64,000 nt of DNA from Amphritea atlantica. GTDB lineage: Bacteria; Pseudomonadota; Gammaproteobacteria; Pseudomonadales; Balneatricaceae. Shown here piece after piece: positions 41,233 to 50,535 of this stretch. Every line of letters starts with the position of its first letter. Within the stretch, counting starts at the first letter, position 1. The notes under the pieces were generated by a model that was not told the DNA's origin, did no database searches, and saw only the letters and a program-made list of their open reading frames with translations. Both the position numbers and the translations under genes were made by a program. The stretch covers positions 1,107,001 to 1,171,000 of the forward strand of contig CP073344.1 of NCBI GenBank assembly GCA_024397875.1, written 5' to 3'.

Positions 41233-42516
41233 ATGAGTCTTAACAATGATCAGCCCTCTTATTATGCGGATTCGGCCAATGCCAGCCCGGGATATCCGCC
41301 GTTAAGCGGTGAGCAGCAGGCCGACATCTGTATTATAGGTGCCGGCTATACCGGCCTGTCTGCTGCTTTGCATCTGGCACAAAAAGGTTATTCAGTGACG
41401 CTGCTGGAAGGAGAAACCGTGGGCTGGGGGGCTTCGGGTCGCAATGGCGGGCAGGTGTGTCCGGGTCATAATATGGGCCATGCTGAACTGATTAAAAAAG
41501 TGGGCCGCAACGCAGCTGATGCCTTGTGGCGGAGCTCGCTTGATTCAGTTCAGCTGGTTAAAGACCTGATTGATGAGCATCAGATTAGCTGTGACCTGAA
41601 GCAGGGGGTCATGCATGTGTCTGCCAAGCCGGGGCATGTCGCCGAGATGCGTGAGAGCGTTGAGTATAAGCACAAGGTTCTGAATTACGACAAGATCCGC
41701 TTTGTTCCGGATAGCGAAGTGCAGGCGATGCTGGGTACTGATAACTATTTCGCTGGCGAGTACTGGGAGGAGGGGGTTCACCTGCATCCACTGAACTATG
41801 CGCTTGGGCTGGCATCAGCGGCGACTAAGGCGGGGGTGGTTATACATGAACACAGCCGGGTCACGGGTTACACCACAGGTAAAGCGGCTGAGGTTTGTAC
41901 TGACAGTGGCAGGGTAAAAGCCAGATATATTCTGCTGGCCTGTAACGGTTATCTGGGCAAGCTTGAGCCCCGCGTAGCCGGTAAAATTATGCCGATCAAT
42001 AATTTCATTATTGCCACTGAGCCCCTCAGTGAAGAGCTATGCCGCAGAATTAACCGGGATGATGTCGCGGTGGCGGATTCCCGATTTGTTATCAACTACT
42101 TTAAATTGTCCGGCGATAACCGCTTACTCTGGGGCGGTGGCGAAAACTACAGCAGTCGTTTTCCCCAAGATATTCCCGCTTTTGTCCGGCCTTGCATGTT
42201 GCAGTACTACCCGGAGCTTAAGGATGTGAAGATCGACTACGGCTGGGGAGGCACCCTGGCGATCACTCTTAACCGGATGCCCCATTTTGACCGGATCGAT
42301 GAAAATCTGTTCGTTGCCCAGGGGTATTCAGGGCATGGTGTAGCACTGGCAACACTGGGTGGAAAGCTTATGGCCGAGGCGATCAGCGGTTCGGTTGAGA
42401 AGTTTGATATGTTTACTAAAGTACCAACGCCGACATTCCCAGGCGGGACGCTGCTCAGGTGGCCGGGGCTGGTGACGGGTATGCTGTATTATTCACTGCG
42501 TGACCGTTTTTTCTGA
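41233..42516 (+). CDS. puuB: FAD-dependent gamma-glutamylputrescine oxidase (PuuB-like)
   Basis: 427 residues. DAO-fold flavoprotein with Rossmann motif ADICIIGAGYTGLSAALHLAQKGYSVTLLEGETVGWGASGRNGGQ near residue 30, and C-terminal FAD contact DENLFVAQGYSGHGVALATLGGKLMAEAI. The N-terminal SYYADSANASPGYPPLSG and end (PGGTLLRWPGLVTGMLYYSLRDRF) match PuuB/OrdL proteins, which oxidise gamma-glutamylputrescine to gamma-glutamyl-aminobutyraldehyde, the substrate of PuuC. AAGGAG upstream. Completes a PuuA-PuuB-PuuC route with the synthetases and the gene at 22014. Confidence 0.88.
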   Translation: MSLNNDQPSYYADSANASPGYPPLSGEQQADICIIGAGYTGLSAALHLAQKGYSVTLLEGETVGWGASGRNGGQVCPGHNMGHAELIKKVGRNAADALWRSSLDSVQLVKDLIDEHQISCDLKQGVMHVSAKPGHVAEMRESVEYKHKVLNYDKIRFVPDSEVQAMLGTDNYFAGEYWEEGVHLHPLNYALGLASAATKAGVVIHEHSRVTGYTTGKAAEVCTDSGRVKARYILLACNGYLGKLEPRVAGKIMPINNFIIATEPLSEELCRRINRDDVAVADSRFVINYFKLSGDNRLLWGGGENYSSRFPQDIPAFVRPCMLQYYPELKDVKIDYGWGGTLAITLNRMPHFDRIDENLFVAQGYSGHGVALATLGGKLMAEAISGSVEKFDMFTKVPTPTFPGGTLLRWPGLVTGMLYYSLRDRFF

Positions 42517-42595
42517 GGGACCGGTTACACAAGGTTAATTGTTTGACGCGGTGTTTTCAGAACCCTGATAATTCAGTCTATAATGCCGCCATTCA

Positions 42596-43279
42596 GTGGT
42601 TATTGAGTCGGAAGAGTTGAAAACAAAAGTGACAGAGAATCGCCGGGTAAAAACCGCACAGGACCTGGCGCCGCGCAATGCGCCGGTGCAGGGGCGTTCT
42701 AAGCTGCGTTCAAAGCAGATTATTGATGTGACCGGTGAACTGCTGGAACGGGTTGGGCTGGATGACCTTAACACTATCCTGATCGCCAAAGAGGTGGGGA
42801 TCTCAGTTGGTTCGCTGTATCACTACTTTCCCAATAAGCATGCGATTCTGTATGCCATGGGGTCTCGCTGGCTGGAAACCGTGGAAGCGGCTTTAGATGA
42901 GATCGCCCGCTGGCCGGTTGAAGATCTGCCGCTGGAAACTCTGGTGGAACAGATGCTGGGGCTGAAATTGAAAACCTATAAGCAGCAGAAGGCGATCCTG
43001 ACGCTGGTGCAGGCGATGTTTTCCGTGCCGGAGTTACGCGAATTAGATGAGCAGCACGATGAACTGGAAATTACGCGGATGGCCGAGGTGTTCAAACGGA
43101 TGGGTATCAACCGCCATCTGAAAGAGCGGGAGCGTTTGGGCCGCCTCTATCTGGAGGTGACCCACAGTGTCATGTTGGTGGTCGTAAATCAGAAAGGTGA
43201 GCGGGCAAAACGCACGCTGGCCGATCTGAACATGATCATCTGCAATCTATTGGGGCAGTATTCGCCGCAAAACCACTGA
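42596..43279 (+). CDS. TetR-family transcriptional regulator
   Basis: 227 residues in the longest frame (GTG 42596); the true start may be GTG 42629, since the first residues are not conserved-looking and no clear ribosome site exists. DNA-binding part RSKLRSKQIIDVTGELLERVGLDDLNTILIAKEVGISVGSLYHYFPNKHAILYAM is a canonical TetR helix-turn-helix. The C-terminal ligand domain is generic. Placed directly after the oxidase gene; probably controls the puuA/puuB-type divergent region (inference). Confidence 0.85.
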   Translation: MVIESEELKTKVTENRRVKTAQDLAPRNAPVQGRSKLRSKQIIDVTGELLERVGLDDLNTILIAKEVGISVGSLYHYFPNKHAILYAMGSRWLETVEAALDEIARWPVEDLPLETLVEQMLGLKLKTYKQQKAILTLVQAMFSVPELRELDEQHDELEITRMAEVFKRMGINRHLKERERLGRLYLEVTHSVMLVVVNQKGERAKRTLADLNMIICNLLGQYSPQNH

Positions 43280-43299
43280 CCCATGTGCTTATTACGCGG

Positions 43300-43426
43300 G
43301 TCTTAACCCTCAGTCTTAACCCTCAGTCTTAACCCTCAGTACTTAACCCGTAGTGCTTAAACCAGAGTACTTAAACCAGAGTGCTTAAACCAGAGTACTT
43401 AAACCAGAGTACTTAAACCAGAGTGC
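43300..43426. repeat. Imperfect 13/14-bp tandem repeats
   Basis: Three units of GTCTTAACCCTCA followed by two intermediate units and then six units of AGTRCTTAAACCAG. The array lies between the convergent TetR and hydrolase genes and runs into the hydrolase 3' end, supplying its last codons and stop. Confidence 0.9.
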
Positions 43427-44132
43427 TTTGCAGCCAGCGCAGCAGGGCATCGTTGACGGCCCGGGGTTGCTCCATTGTGCTCATATGGCCGGATCGCTCA
43501 ATCGCAATTACTTCGCTTCCCGTGACTAATTCAGCCATATCGTAGTGACGCTCAAGCGGACTCCAGCTATCCTGATCACCGCAGATAAACAGCGTAGGGC
43601 ATTTCAGTGAGATCAACACATCGGTCGCGTCCGGTCGTTCGATCAGGGCGGTTTGCTGATGTTCAAACTGTTGCACTGTTTTGCGTTCAATCATATCGAG
43701 AATGCTCTGGCAGAGCTGGCTGTCCTGCAGTCGTTCAGGAAGCACCATTCCCTGCATCCATGCCTCACCCATCTCCCGCATCCCCTGTTGCCGGGCTGTT
43801 TGAACCAGCGTCAGTCGTCCGGAAACCTCCTGTTTACCCGCATCGTCCGGGCTCAGTCTCCGGTAGCCGGTATCCATCAGAATCAGGTGAGAGATCTTGT
43901 CAGGGACGCGGCGCGCCACCTCCAGTGCAACACGGCCACCCATTGAATGGCCAATCAGTACACACTTATCCGGTGATTGTTCTATGGCGATTTCAGCCAT
44001 ACGGCCAAGACTGTCGGCATCACCGTAATCGATCACCCGGCATTCATATCCCTGCCGGGTTAGTTCATTAACCTGAGCCTGCCATACCGCTTGGTCACAG
44101 ATTAAACCGGGTAAAAACACAACTGTTTGCAT
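43413..44132 (-). CDS. Alpha/beta-hydrolase
   Basis: 239 residues. Begins MQTVVFLPGLICDQAVWQAQVNEL (oxyanion-hole region), nucleophile elbow CVLIGHSMGGRVALEVARRVPDK, acid in LFICGDQDSWSPLERH and catalytic His in IERSGHMSTMEQP: a complete Ser-Asp-His set. Similar to small esterases and BioH/MenH-like hydrolases; substrate unknown. AGAGGAG precedes the ATG. Its final residues (STLV) and stop codon are provided by the adjacent tandem repeat, a sign that the original 3' end has been replaced. Confidence 0.85.
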   Translation of the reverse strand: MQTVVFLPGLICDQAVWQAQVNELTRQGYECRVIDYGDADSLGRMAEIAIEQSPDKCVLIGHSMGGRVALEVARRVPDKISHLILMDTGYRRLSPDDAGKQEVSGRLTLVQTARQQGMREMGEAWMQGMVLPERLQDSQLCQSILDMIERKTVQQFEHQQTALIERPDATDVLISLKCPTLFICGDQDSWSPLERHYDMAELVTGSEVIAIERSGHMSTMEQPRAVNDALLRWLQSTLV

Positions 44133-44287
44133 GTCTGCTCCTCTGATAACAAAAGTTCAGGCTGTTTAGTATTTAACTAAAAATTGCGTCAGTGGATTAT
44201 ATATGAGTTAACTGAGGTTATTGCGGCTTGAGGCAGCAGGCCGGTTTTATCCGGTCGCTGATTTGGCAGTGTTACAGGCTGGCCAGA

Positions 44288-44308
44288 ACTGACCCGGGCA
44301 GGGTCAGT
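44288..44308 (-). terminator. Hairpin after the formate dehydrogenase operon
   Basis: ACTGACCC-GGGCA-GGGTCAGT, an 8-bp stem 52 bases past the fdsD stop. No good T-run, so a weak or rho-assisted terminator. Confidence 0.4.
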
Positions 44309-44360
44309 CTGGGCTCCGCTAAGCGGTATAGGCGTGTCTGATGAGTTGTGTCGTGACGTT

Positions 44361-44582
44361 TTAGCTGCCTAATTGGGCGACGGCCTTCTTAGCAATTGGC
44401 AGCAATTCACTGCCGTCACTTTCAAGATAATCCCTGATCTGGGCCTTCATCGAACGCGCCCAAAACTTGCTGAGATGGTTTGCGACCATCGCAGCTTCGG
44501 CGGTTTCGTCGCCGATATGGGTGTTATTCGCCGCGATCTGGTTGGCCATTTTGATCAGGCTGTTAAGTTGGTATTGTCCCAT
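44361..44582 (-). CDS. fdsD: NAD-dependent formate dehydrogenase, delta subunit
   Basis: 73 residues, the usual length. LIKMANQIAANNTHIGDETAEAAMVANHLSKFWARSMKAQI is the FdsD family signature. Small accessory subunit needed for a stable, active soluble formate dehydrogenase. AGAGGA lies upstream. Last gene of the operon, three bases after fdhD. Confidence 0.92.
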   Translation of the reverse strand: MGQYQLNSLIKMANQIAANNTHIGDETAEAAMVANHLSKFWARSMKAQIRDYLESDGSELLPIAKKAVAQLGS

Positions 44583-44585
44583 GAA

Positions 44586-45452
44586 TTATTCCTCTGAATC
44601 AGCAATTTCAGCCTGATTGTAAATGACATGTCTGCCGGTGCGTGCAAATCCGATCAGGTTTAATCCGGCCTGTTTTGCCAGGTTCAGCGCGAGCCCTGTG
44701 GGCGCGGAAACCGCGACCAGAGTGCTGATGCCGCAGCTGGAAGCCTTGTGTACCATCTCGTAACTGGCGCGGCTGGAAACCAGCGCGAAGCCATCGCTCA
44801 GGTCAGTATTTTCCCGTTGCAGTGCGCCCAGTAGTTTATCCAGGGCGTTATGGCGGCCGACGTCTTCTCTGAGTAGCTGTATATTGCCCCCCTTGTCACA
44901 CCAGGCGGCTCCATGGCAGGCACCGGTAATCGCCTGCAGGGGTTGTTTTTCAGTCAGTTGGCTGATGGCAGCCTGCACCGCTGCTGGCGCGGCGGGTGGC
45001 AGAGGCGGTACCGGTTTTACCGGACGGATCGCCTGCTGCAGTGATTCGGCACCACAGAGACCGCAACCGGTACGACCGGTGAGATTGCGGCGCCGCTGTT
45101 TCAGCTGCATTGAGCGCTGAGTGGTGATCGATATCTGAATTTCGATACCGGCCGCCAGAGATTGAGGGTCGGCCATCACCACATCCAGTCCGTAGATCTC
45201 TTCCGGTTTCCTGATGATGCCTTCGCTCAGGCTGAACCCCAGTGCAAAGTCTTCCAGATCGCAGGGGCTGGCCATCATGACCACATGCGATATGCCGTTG
45301 TAGATCATGGCAACCGGAATCTCTTCGGCGATACTGTCCAGGGCATCCAGCGTCTGCCCCTGTTGCCAGCGGATAACGGCGGACTGCTTATAGCAGCCTT
45401 CCACCGTTACTCTGGTTTCAGGATCGCCCTGTTTGAGTTTTTTGATTGCCAT
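44586..45452 (-). CDS. fdhD: Formate dehydrogenase sulfurtransferase FdhD
   Basis: 288 residues. Motifs EEIPVAMIYNGISHVVMMASPCDLEDFALGFSLSEGII, the CxxC-containing GRTGCGLCGAES, CHGAAWCDKGGNIQLLREDVGRHNALDKLLGAL and SSRASYEMVHKASSCGI. FdhD carries sulfur to the bis-MGD molybdenum cofactor before it enters the alpha subunit. It occupies the fdsC slot of the fdsGBACD order. One base separates it from the fdsA stop. Confidence 0.94.
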   Translation of the reverse strand: MAIKKLKQGDPETRVTVEGCYKQSAVIRWQQGQTLDALDSIAEEIPVAMIYNGISHVVMMASPCDLEDFALGFSLSEGIIRKPEEIYGLDVVMADPQSLAAGIEIQISITTQRSMQLKQRRRNLTGRTGCGLCGAESLQQAIRPVKPVPPLPPAAPAAVQAAISQLTEKQPLQAITGACHGAAWCDKGGNIQLLREDVGRHNALDKLLGALQRENTDLSDGFALVSSRASYEMVHKASSCGISTLVAVSAPTGLALNLAKQAGLNLIGFARTGRHVIYNQAEIADSEE

Positions 45453-45453
45453 C

Positions 45454-48324
45454 TTACTTTCCCGCAGCTGCCGGCTCTTTTTGGCGTGCTTTGTTAAGGT
45501 AGCCTAGCTGCTTCTGGTTAAATTCACGATAGCGTTGCTGCCAGTCCGATGGTTCAGTTACTTTCACGGCCTGTACCGCAGTTACCTTGTACTCGGGACA
45601 GTTGGTGGCCCAGTCTGAGTTATCGGTGGTGACCACATTGGCGCCGCTGTCCGGATGATGGAAGGTGGTGTAGACCACGCCCGGCTGCATCCGGTCAGAG
45701 ATTTTAGTACGCATCACGGTTTCACCGGCACGGCTGGTAACACCGACCCAGTCGCCATCTTTCAGGCCGCGATCTTCAGCATCCTGCGGATGCAGTTCCA
45801 GCACATCTTCATCGTGCCAGATCTGATTATCGGTACGCCGCGTCTGCGCGCCCACATTGTACTGTGACAAAATCCGGCCAGTGGTCAGCAGTAGTGGATA
45901 CTTCCGGGTTGAACGCTCTTCGGTGGCCACGTACTCGGTAATGGCAAAATGCCCCTTGCCGATCGGGAAGCTTTCCAGATGCATGATAGGTGTGCCTTCC
46001 GGGGCTGCGTCATTGCAGGGCCACTGAATGCTGCCCAGCTCATCGAGACGTTCATAACTGACGTTGGTAAAGGTCGGTGTCAGTTGCGCTATCTCATCCA
46101 TAATGGCGGACGGATGGCTGTAGTTCATCGGATAGCCCATGGCATTGGAGAGCGCCTGGGTGACCTCCCAGTCCTGCATACCTGCCAGAGGCGGCATCAC
46201 TTTGCGTACCCGGTTGATACGGCGCTCGGCGTTGGTGAAGGTGCCATCCTTTTCGAGGAAGGAGGAACCAGGCAGGAATACATGGGCAAACTTGGCCGTT
46301 TCATTGAGGAAGATATCCTGCACCACCAGACACTCCAGTGAGCGCAAAGCGGCCTGCACATGGTTGGTGTTGGGGTCTGACTGAGCGATATCTTCACCCT
46401 GGCAGTACATCCCTTTATAGGTGCCATCCAGCGCCGCATCGAACATATTGGGGATCCGCAAGCCCGGTTCGTCATCCAGTTTTACGCCCCAGACCGACTC
46501 AAACCGTGCCCGGACGGCATCGTCAGAGACATGCTGATAGCCCGGCAGTTCGTGCGGGAAGGAACCCATATCACAGGAACCCTGAACGTTGTTCTGACCC
46601 CGTAGCGGGTTAACGCCGACCCCTTCACGACCGATGTTGCCGGTTGCCAGCGCCAGGTTAGCGATACCCATCACCATGCTGGAGCCCTGACTGTGTTCGG
46701 TAACGCCCAGGCCGTAGTAGATGGCAGCGTTTTTGGCATTCGCATAGATGCGTGCCGCACTGCGCAACTCAGCGGCAGGGATACCGGTGATCGCTTCGGT
46801 GTTCTCCGGTGAATGGCGCTCTTCACTGATAAAGCTGCGCCATGCATTAAAGGCTTCGGTTTCACAACGCTCGGCGATAAAGGCTTTGTCTTCCAGTCCT
46901 TCGCTCATAATGACGTGCGCCATCGCATTGATAAACGCGACGTTGCTGCCGGGACGCAGGGTCAGGTGATGCTGTGTCTGGACGTGAGGGCTTTTTACCA
47001 GATCGATGCGACGTGGGTCGGCAACGATCAGCTTAGCACCCTGACGCAGACGCTTTTTCAGCAGCGAGCCGAATACCGGGTGAGCGTCGGTGGGGTTTGC
47101 ACCGATCACCAGCACTGTATCGGTGTACATCACCGAGTCAAAGGTCTGTGTACCCGCCGATTCACCCAGCGTGGTTTTCAGACCATAACCGGTTGGTGAG
47201 TGACACACCCGGGCACAGGTATCGGTGTTGTTGTTACCGAAGGCTGCCCGGATCAGTTTCTGAACCAGATAGGTTTCTTCATTGGTACAGCGGGAAGAGG
47301 TAATACCGCCGATACTTTCGCGGCCATACTTATCCTGAATGCCGCGCAGTTTAGTGGCGGCAAAGTTCAGGGCTTCATCCCAGCTGACTTCCTTCCACGG
47401 CTGATCGATAGAGTCGCGCACCATCGGTTGAGTAATGCGATCCTCATGGGTAGCGTAACCAAAGGCGAAACGGCCTTTGACGCAGGAGTGACCGTGATTT
47501 GCCTGGCCGCCTTTATAGGGCACCATGCGGATCACTTCGCTGCCTTTCATCTCCGCCTTGAACTGACAGCCAACGCCGCAGTAGGCACAGGTGGTAACTA
47601 CGCTATGCTCTGGCTGGCCGGCATCAATGACCGATTTTTCCATCAGGGTTGAGGTCGGGCAGGCCTGTACGCAGGCACCACAGGAAACACACTCGGAATC
47701 GAGGAAGTCCTGGTTCTGCCCGGGGGAAACCTTAGAATCGAAGCCGCGGCCATCAATCGTCAGGGCAAAGGTGCCCTGAACTTCACTGCAGGCACGAACG
47801 CAGCGTGAGCAGACGATACATTTGCTCGGATCGAAACTGAAATAAGGGTTAGAGTGGTCTTTTTCGGCCTCCAGGTGATTCTCTCCGCTGAAGCCGTAAC
47901 GCACTTCCCGCAGTCCGACTTCACCGGCAACATCCTGTAATTCGCAATTGCCGTTGGCTGGACAGGTAAGGCAGTCCAGCGGGTGGTCGGAGATATACAG
48001 CTCCATAATATTGCGACGCAGTTTGCCCAGACGTGGATTCTGGGTGGTCACTTTCATGCCCGCTTCAGCCGGTGTGGTGCAGGAGGCCGGGGTGCCGCGC
48101 CGGCCCTCGATCTCTACCGCACAGATACGGCAGGAGCCGAACGCTTCGAGGTTATCCGAGGCGCACAGTTTAGGAATATTGATATCCGCTTCTGCAGCCG
48201 CGCGTAAAACCGATGTGCCCTCTGGCACAGTGATACTGACACCGTCGATTTCCAGCGTGATCAGGTTTTCTGAAACACTGGCAGGGGTGCCGTAATCTTT
48301 ATCTGGATCAAAGTATTGCAGCAT
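45454..48324 (-). CDS. fdsA: NAD-dependent formate dehydrogenase, molybdenum alpha subunit
   Basis: 956 residues. N-terminal 2Fe-2S domain (LCASDNLEAFGSCRICAVEIEG...SCTTPAE), His-Cys cluster (SDHPLDCLTCPANGNCELQ), two 4Fe-4S ferredoxin clusters (CIVCSRCVRAC, CVSCGACVQACP), the cluster of the molybdopterin domain (CAYCGVGCQFKAEM...CVKGRFAFGY) and the molybdenum-ligand cysteine in DTCARVCHSPTGYG, a Cys rather than selenocysteine enzyme. Oxidises formate to CO2 in the cytosol and passes electrons to FdsB. GGAGGTG precedes the ATG. FdsB stops two bases upstream. Confidence 0.96.
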   Translation of the reverse strand: MLQYFDPDKDYGTPASVSENLITLEIDGVSITVPEGTSVLRAAAEADINIPKLCASDNLEAFGSCRICAVEIEGRRGTPASCTTPAEAGMKVTTQNPRLGKLRRNIMELYISDHPLDCLTCPANGNCELQDVAGEVGLREVRYGFSGENHLEAEKDHSNPYFSFDPSKCIVCSRCVRACSEVQGTFALTIDGRGFDSKVSPGQNQDFLDSECVSCGACVQACPTSTLMEKSVIDAGQPEHSVVTTCAYCGVGCQFKAEMKGSEVIRMVPYKGGQANHGHSCVKGRFAFGYATHEDRITQPMVRDSIDQPWKEVSWDEALNFAATKLRGIQDKYGRESIGGITSSRCTNEETYLVQKLIRAAFGNNNTDTCARVCHSPTGYGLKTTLGESAGTQTFDSVMYTDTVLVIGANPTDAHPVFGSLLKKRLRQGAKLIVADPRRIDLVKSPHVQTQHHLTLRPGSNVAFINAMAHVIMSEGLEDKAFIAERCETEAFNAWRSFISEERHSPENTEAITGIPAAELRSAARIYANAKNAAIYYGLGVTEHSQGSSMVMGIANLALATGNIGREGVGVNPLRGQNNVQGSCDMGSFPHELPGYQHVSDDAVRARFESVWGVKLDDEPGLRIPNMFDAALDGTYKGMYCQGEDIAQSDPNTNHVQAALRSLECLVVQDIFLNETAKFAHVFLPGSSFLEKDGTFTNAERRINRVRKVMPPLAGMQDWEVTQALSNAMGYPMNYSHPSAIMDEIAQLTPTFTNVSYERLDELGSIQWPCNDAAPEGTPIMHLESFPIGKGHFAITEYVATEERSTRKYPLLLTTGRILSQYNVGAQTRRTDNQIWHDEDVLELHPQDAEDRGLKDGDWVGVTSRAGETVMRTKISDRMQPGVVYTTFHHPDSGANVVTTDNSDWATNCPEYKVTAVQAVKVTEPSDWQQRYREFNQKQLGYLNKARQKEPAAAGK

Positions 48325-48326
48325 GA

Positions 48327-49907
48327 TCAGGCACCTCCTTCGCTGTTCTGGGTTTGTCGATCAAAGTCGTCAGGGAAATATTTTACGGCACTCTGTACCG
48401 GGAAGGGGGTCATGCCGCCCATGGCGCATAAAGAACCGTCGATCATGGTTTCGCACAGATCGCTCAGCAGTTCCATATTCTCGGCGCGGTTTTCATTGTT
48501 ACGAATCCGGTCGATTACCTCGACGCCGCGGGTCGAACCGATCCGGCAGGGAGTACATTTACCGCAGGATTCAGCGACACAGAATTCCATTGAGAAGCGA
48601 GCCTGCTCCGACATATCCACCGTGTCATCGAAAACCACGATGCCGCCGTGTCCAAGGCCTGCACCGATCGCCTGGAAGGCTTCATAATCCATCGGTGTAT
48701 CCCACTGGCTCTCCGGCAGATAGGCACACAGTGGTCCGCCCACCTGCACCGCCCGCATCGGCCGGCCAGTGAACGTGCCACCGCCATACTCTTCCAGCAG
48801 CTCGCGCAGAGTGACACCAAAGGCCAGCTCAATCAGGCCGCCCTGTTTAATATTGCCTGCCAGTTGGAAGGGCAGGGTGCCAAGGGAGCGACCCATACCG
48901 TAATCGGCATACGCCTGACCGCCGTTGGAGAGAATGTAGGGGATCGCCGCCAGCGACAGCACGTTATTAACAATAGTTGGCTGACCAAACAGTCCGACAA
49001 TTGCCGGCAGTGGCGGTTTGGCCCGCACCATGCCGCGTTTGCCCTCAAGGCTTTCCAGCAGCGAGGTCTCTTCACCACAAATGTAGGCTTTGGCGCCCAG
49101 TCTTACTTCGAGGTTAAAGGTTTTACCGCTACCGAGGATATTTGTTCCCAGGAAGCCCGCGTGTTCCGCTTTGGCAATGGCTTCGTTAAGAATCTGATGG
49201 GCCACCGGATATTCGGAGCGCAGATAGATATAGCCCTGATCGGCACCGACCGCGAGACCGGCGATGGTCATACCCTCGATCAGCATATAGGGGTCGGCTT
49301 CCATTACCATCCGGTCGGCGAAGGTTCCCGAGTCACCCTCATCCGCGTTGCAGACGATATATTTCTGTCCGGTTTCACCCGGATTCGCATTGAGCACGGT
49401 TTGCCACTTGATCCCGGTCGGGAACGCTGCACCGCCGCGGCCCCGCAGGCCAGACGTTTTCACCTCATCAACAATTGCCTGACCATCGATCTGCAGCGCT
49501 TTTTTCAGGCCGTTGAAGCCATCCAGTTGCTGATAATCGTCCAGTGAAACCGGATCAGTAAGACCGGCACGGGCAAAGGTGAGTCGCTGTTGTTTCTTCA
49601 GGTAGGGGATCTCTTCGGTGAGTCCCTGACACAGTGGGTGAGTGTTCTCGCCCAACAGGAAAGACTGATCAAACAGGCTATCGATATCCTTGCATTCCAC
49701 CGGGCCGTAGGCGACCCGCCCGGCCGTTGTGTCCACCTCGACCAGCGGTTCCAGCCAGAACAGACCACGGGAGCCGTTACGGATAATCTCAACCGTTTCA
49801 CCCCGGTTAGCCGCTTCCGCCGCGATTTCACGGGCCAGTCGGTCGGCACCCATTGCCAGTGCAGTGGTATCCCGTGGGATATAAATCTTTGTCACTGAAT
49901 CGCTCAT
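48327..49907 (-). CDS. fdsB: NAD-dependent formate dehydrogenase, beta subunit (NuoF-like)
   Basis: 526 residues. N-terminal about 130 residues form a thioredoxin-like region, then NuoF core: FMN/NADH motifs LRGRGGAAFPTGIKWQTV, CNADEGDSGTFADRMVMEADPY, ICGEETSLLESLEGKRGMVRAKPPLPA, and 4Fe-4S cluster ESCGKCTPCRIGSTRGVEV. Reduces NAD with electrons from formate. GGAGG is located 6 bases before the ATG. Overlaps the fdsG stop by one base. Confidence 0.96.
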   Translation of the reverse strand: MSDSVTKIYIPRDTTALAMGADRLAREIAAEAANRGETVEIIRNGSRGLFWLEPLVEVDTTAGRVAYGPVECKDIDSLFDQSFLLGENTHPLCQGLTEEIPYLKKQQRLTFARAGLTDPVSLDDYQQLDGFNGLKKALQIDGQAIVDEVKTSGLRGRGGAAFPTGIKWQTVLNANPGETGQKYIVCNADEGDSGTFADRMVMEADPYMLIEGMTIAGLAVGADQGYIYLRSEYPVAHQILNEAIAKAEHAGFLGTNILGSGKTFNLEVRLGAKAYICGEETSLLESLEGKRGMVRAKPPLPAIVGLFGQPTIVNNVLSLAAIPYILSNGGQAYADYGMGRSLGTLPFQLAGNIKQGGLIELAFGVTLRELLEEYGGGTFTGRPMRAVQVGGPLCAYLPESQWDTPMDYEAFQAIGAGLGHGGIVVFDDTVDMSEQARFSMEFCVAESCGKCTPCRIGSTRGVEVIDRIRNNENRAENMELLSDLCETMIDGSLCAMGGMTPFPVQSAVKYFPDDFDRQTQNSEGGA

Positions 49908-50398
49908 CAGTGCACCTCCAGGGGTTGTGAACGCAGTTCATCGATCAACTGATCAAACTTCTCCGGGGTCACCCGGCCGACGATCTCATCATTGATTCTG
50001 ACCGAAGGGGAGCAGGCACAGTTCCCCAGGCAGTAAACCTCTTCCAGGGTGATGTTCTGATCGCTGGTGGTGCCGTGATAGTCCACACCCAGGGTTGCCT
50101 TTGCATAGGCTTCCAGCTGGCGCGCGCCCATCGACTGACAGGCTTCAGCGCGACACACTTCAACGGTGTGTCTGCCCGGTGCAGTGGTACGGAACTGGTG
50201 ATAGAAACTGATGACACCATGAATATCTGCGCGGGATTGGTTCAGTGCTTCGGCGATCAGCGGGACAGATTCTGGCGGGATGTAGCCCAACCGATTCTGG
50301 ATCTCGTGGAGGATCGGTAGCAGGGCTCCGGGTTTATGCTGTAAACCGGAGATGACTTCACTGACTACCGGCAACATCTGCTCGTTAACTGCGGTCAT
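49907..50398 (-). CDS. fdsG: NAD-dependent formate dehydrogenase, gamma subunit (NuoE-like)
   Basis: 163 residues from ATG 50398; an in-frame ATG lies 36 bases further upstream and cannot be excluded since neither has a strong ribosome site. NuoE fold: LLPILHEIQNRLGYIPPESVPLIAEALNQSRADIHGVISFYHQF, then the 2Fe-2S ligands in CRAEACQSMGA and CLGNCACSP. First gene of the operon fdsG-B-A-fdhD-fdsD and divergent from the fdsR-like regulator. Confidence 0.95.
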   Translation of the reverse strand: MTAVNEQMLPVVSEVISGLQHKPGALLPILHEIQNRLGYIPPESVPLIAEALNQSRADIHGVISFYHQFRTTAPGRHTVEVCRAEACQSMGARQLEAYAKATLGVDYHGTTSDQNITLEEVYCLGNCACSPSVRINDEIVGRVTPEKFDQLIDELRSQPLEVH

Positions 50399-50415
50399 TT
50401 TTTTATTCTCTGTCA

Positions 50416-50437
50416 CATATGAAATTAAGTTCATATG
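50416..50437. promoter_or_regulatory. CATATGAA-N6-TTCATATG inverted repeat, candidate FdsR operator
   Basis: Perfect 8-bp inverted repeat at 50416-50423 and 50430-50437, 18 bases upstream of the fdsG start. Two further half-sites in direct orientation, ATATGAA (50518-50524) and CATATGAA (50533-50540), lie at the fdsR-like gene start. The palindrome resembles ModE-type sites in layout. Confidence 0.6.
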
Positions 50438-50535
50438 TTGCTGTAGGGGTATCTGAAAAGCTCAATTTATGTGCTTTAACGTTATATTTAAAGTAGCATT
50501 AGTTGGTGTTCTACAAAATATGAAATATTGTGCAT

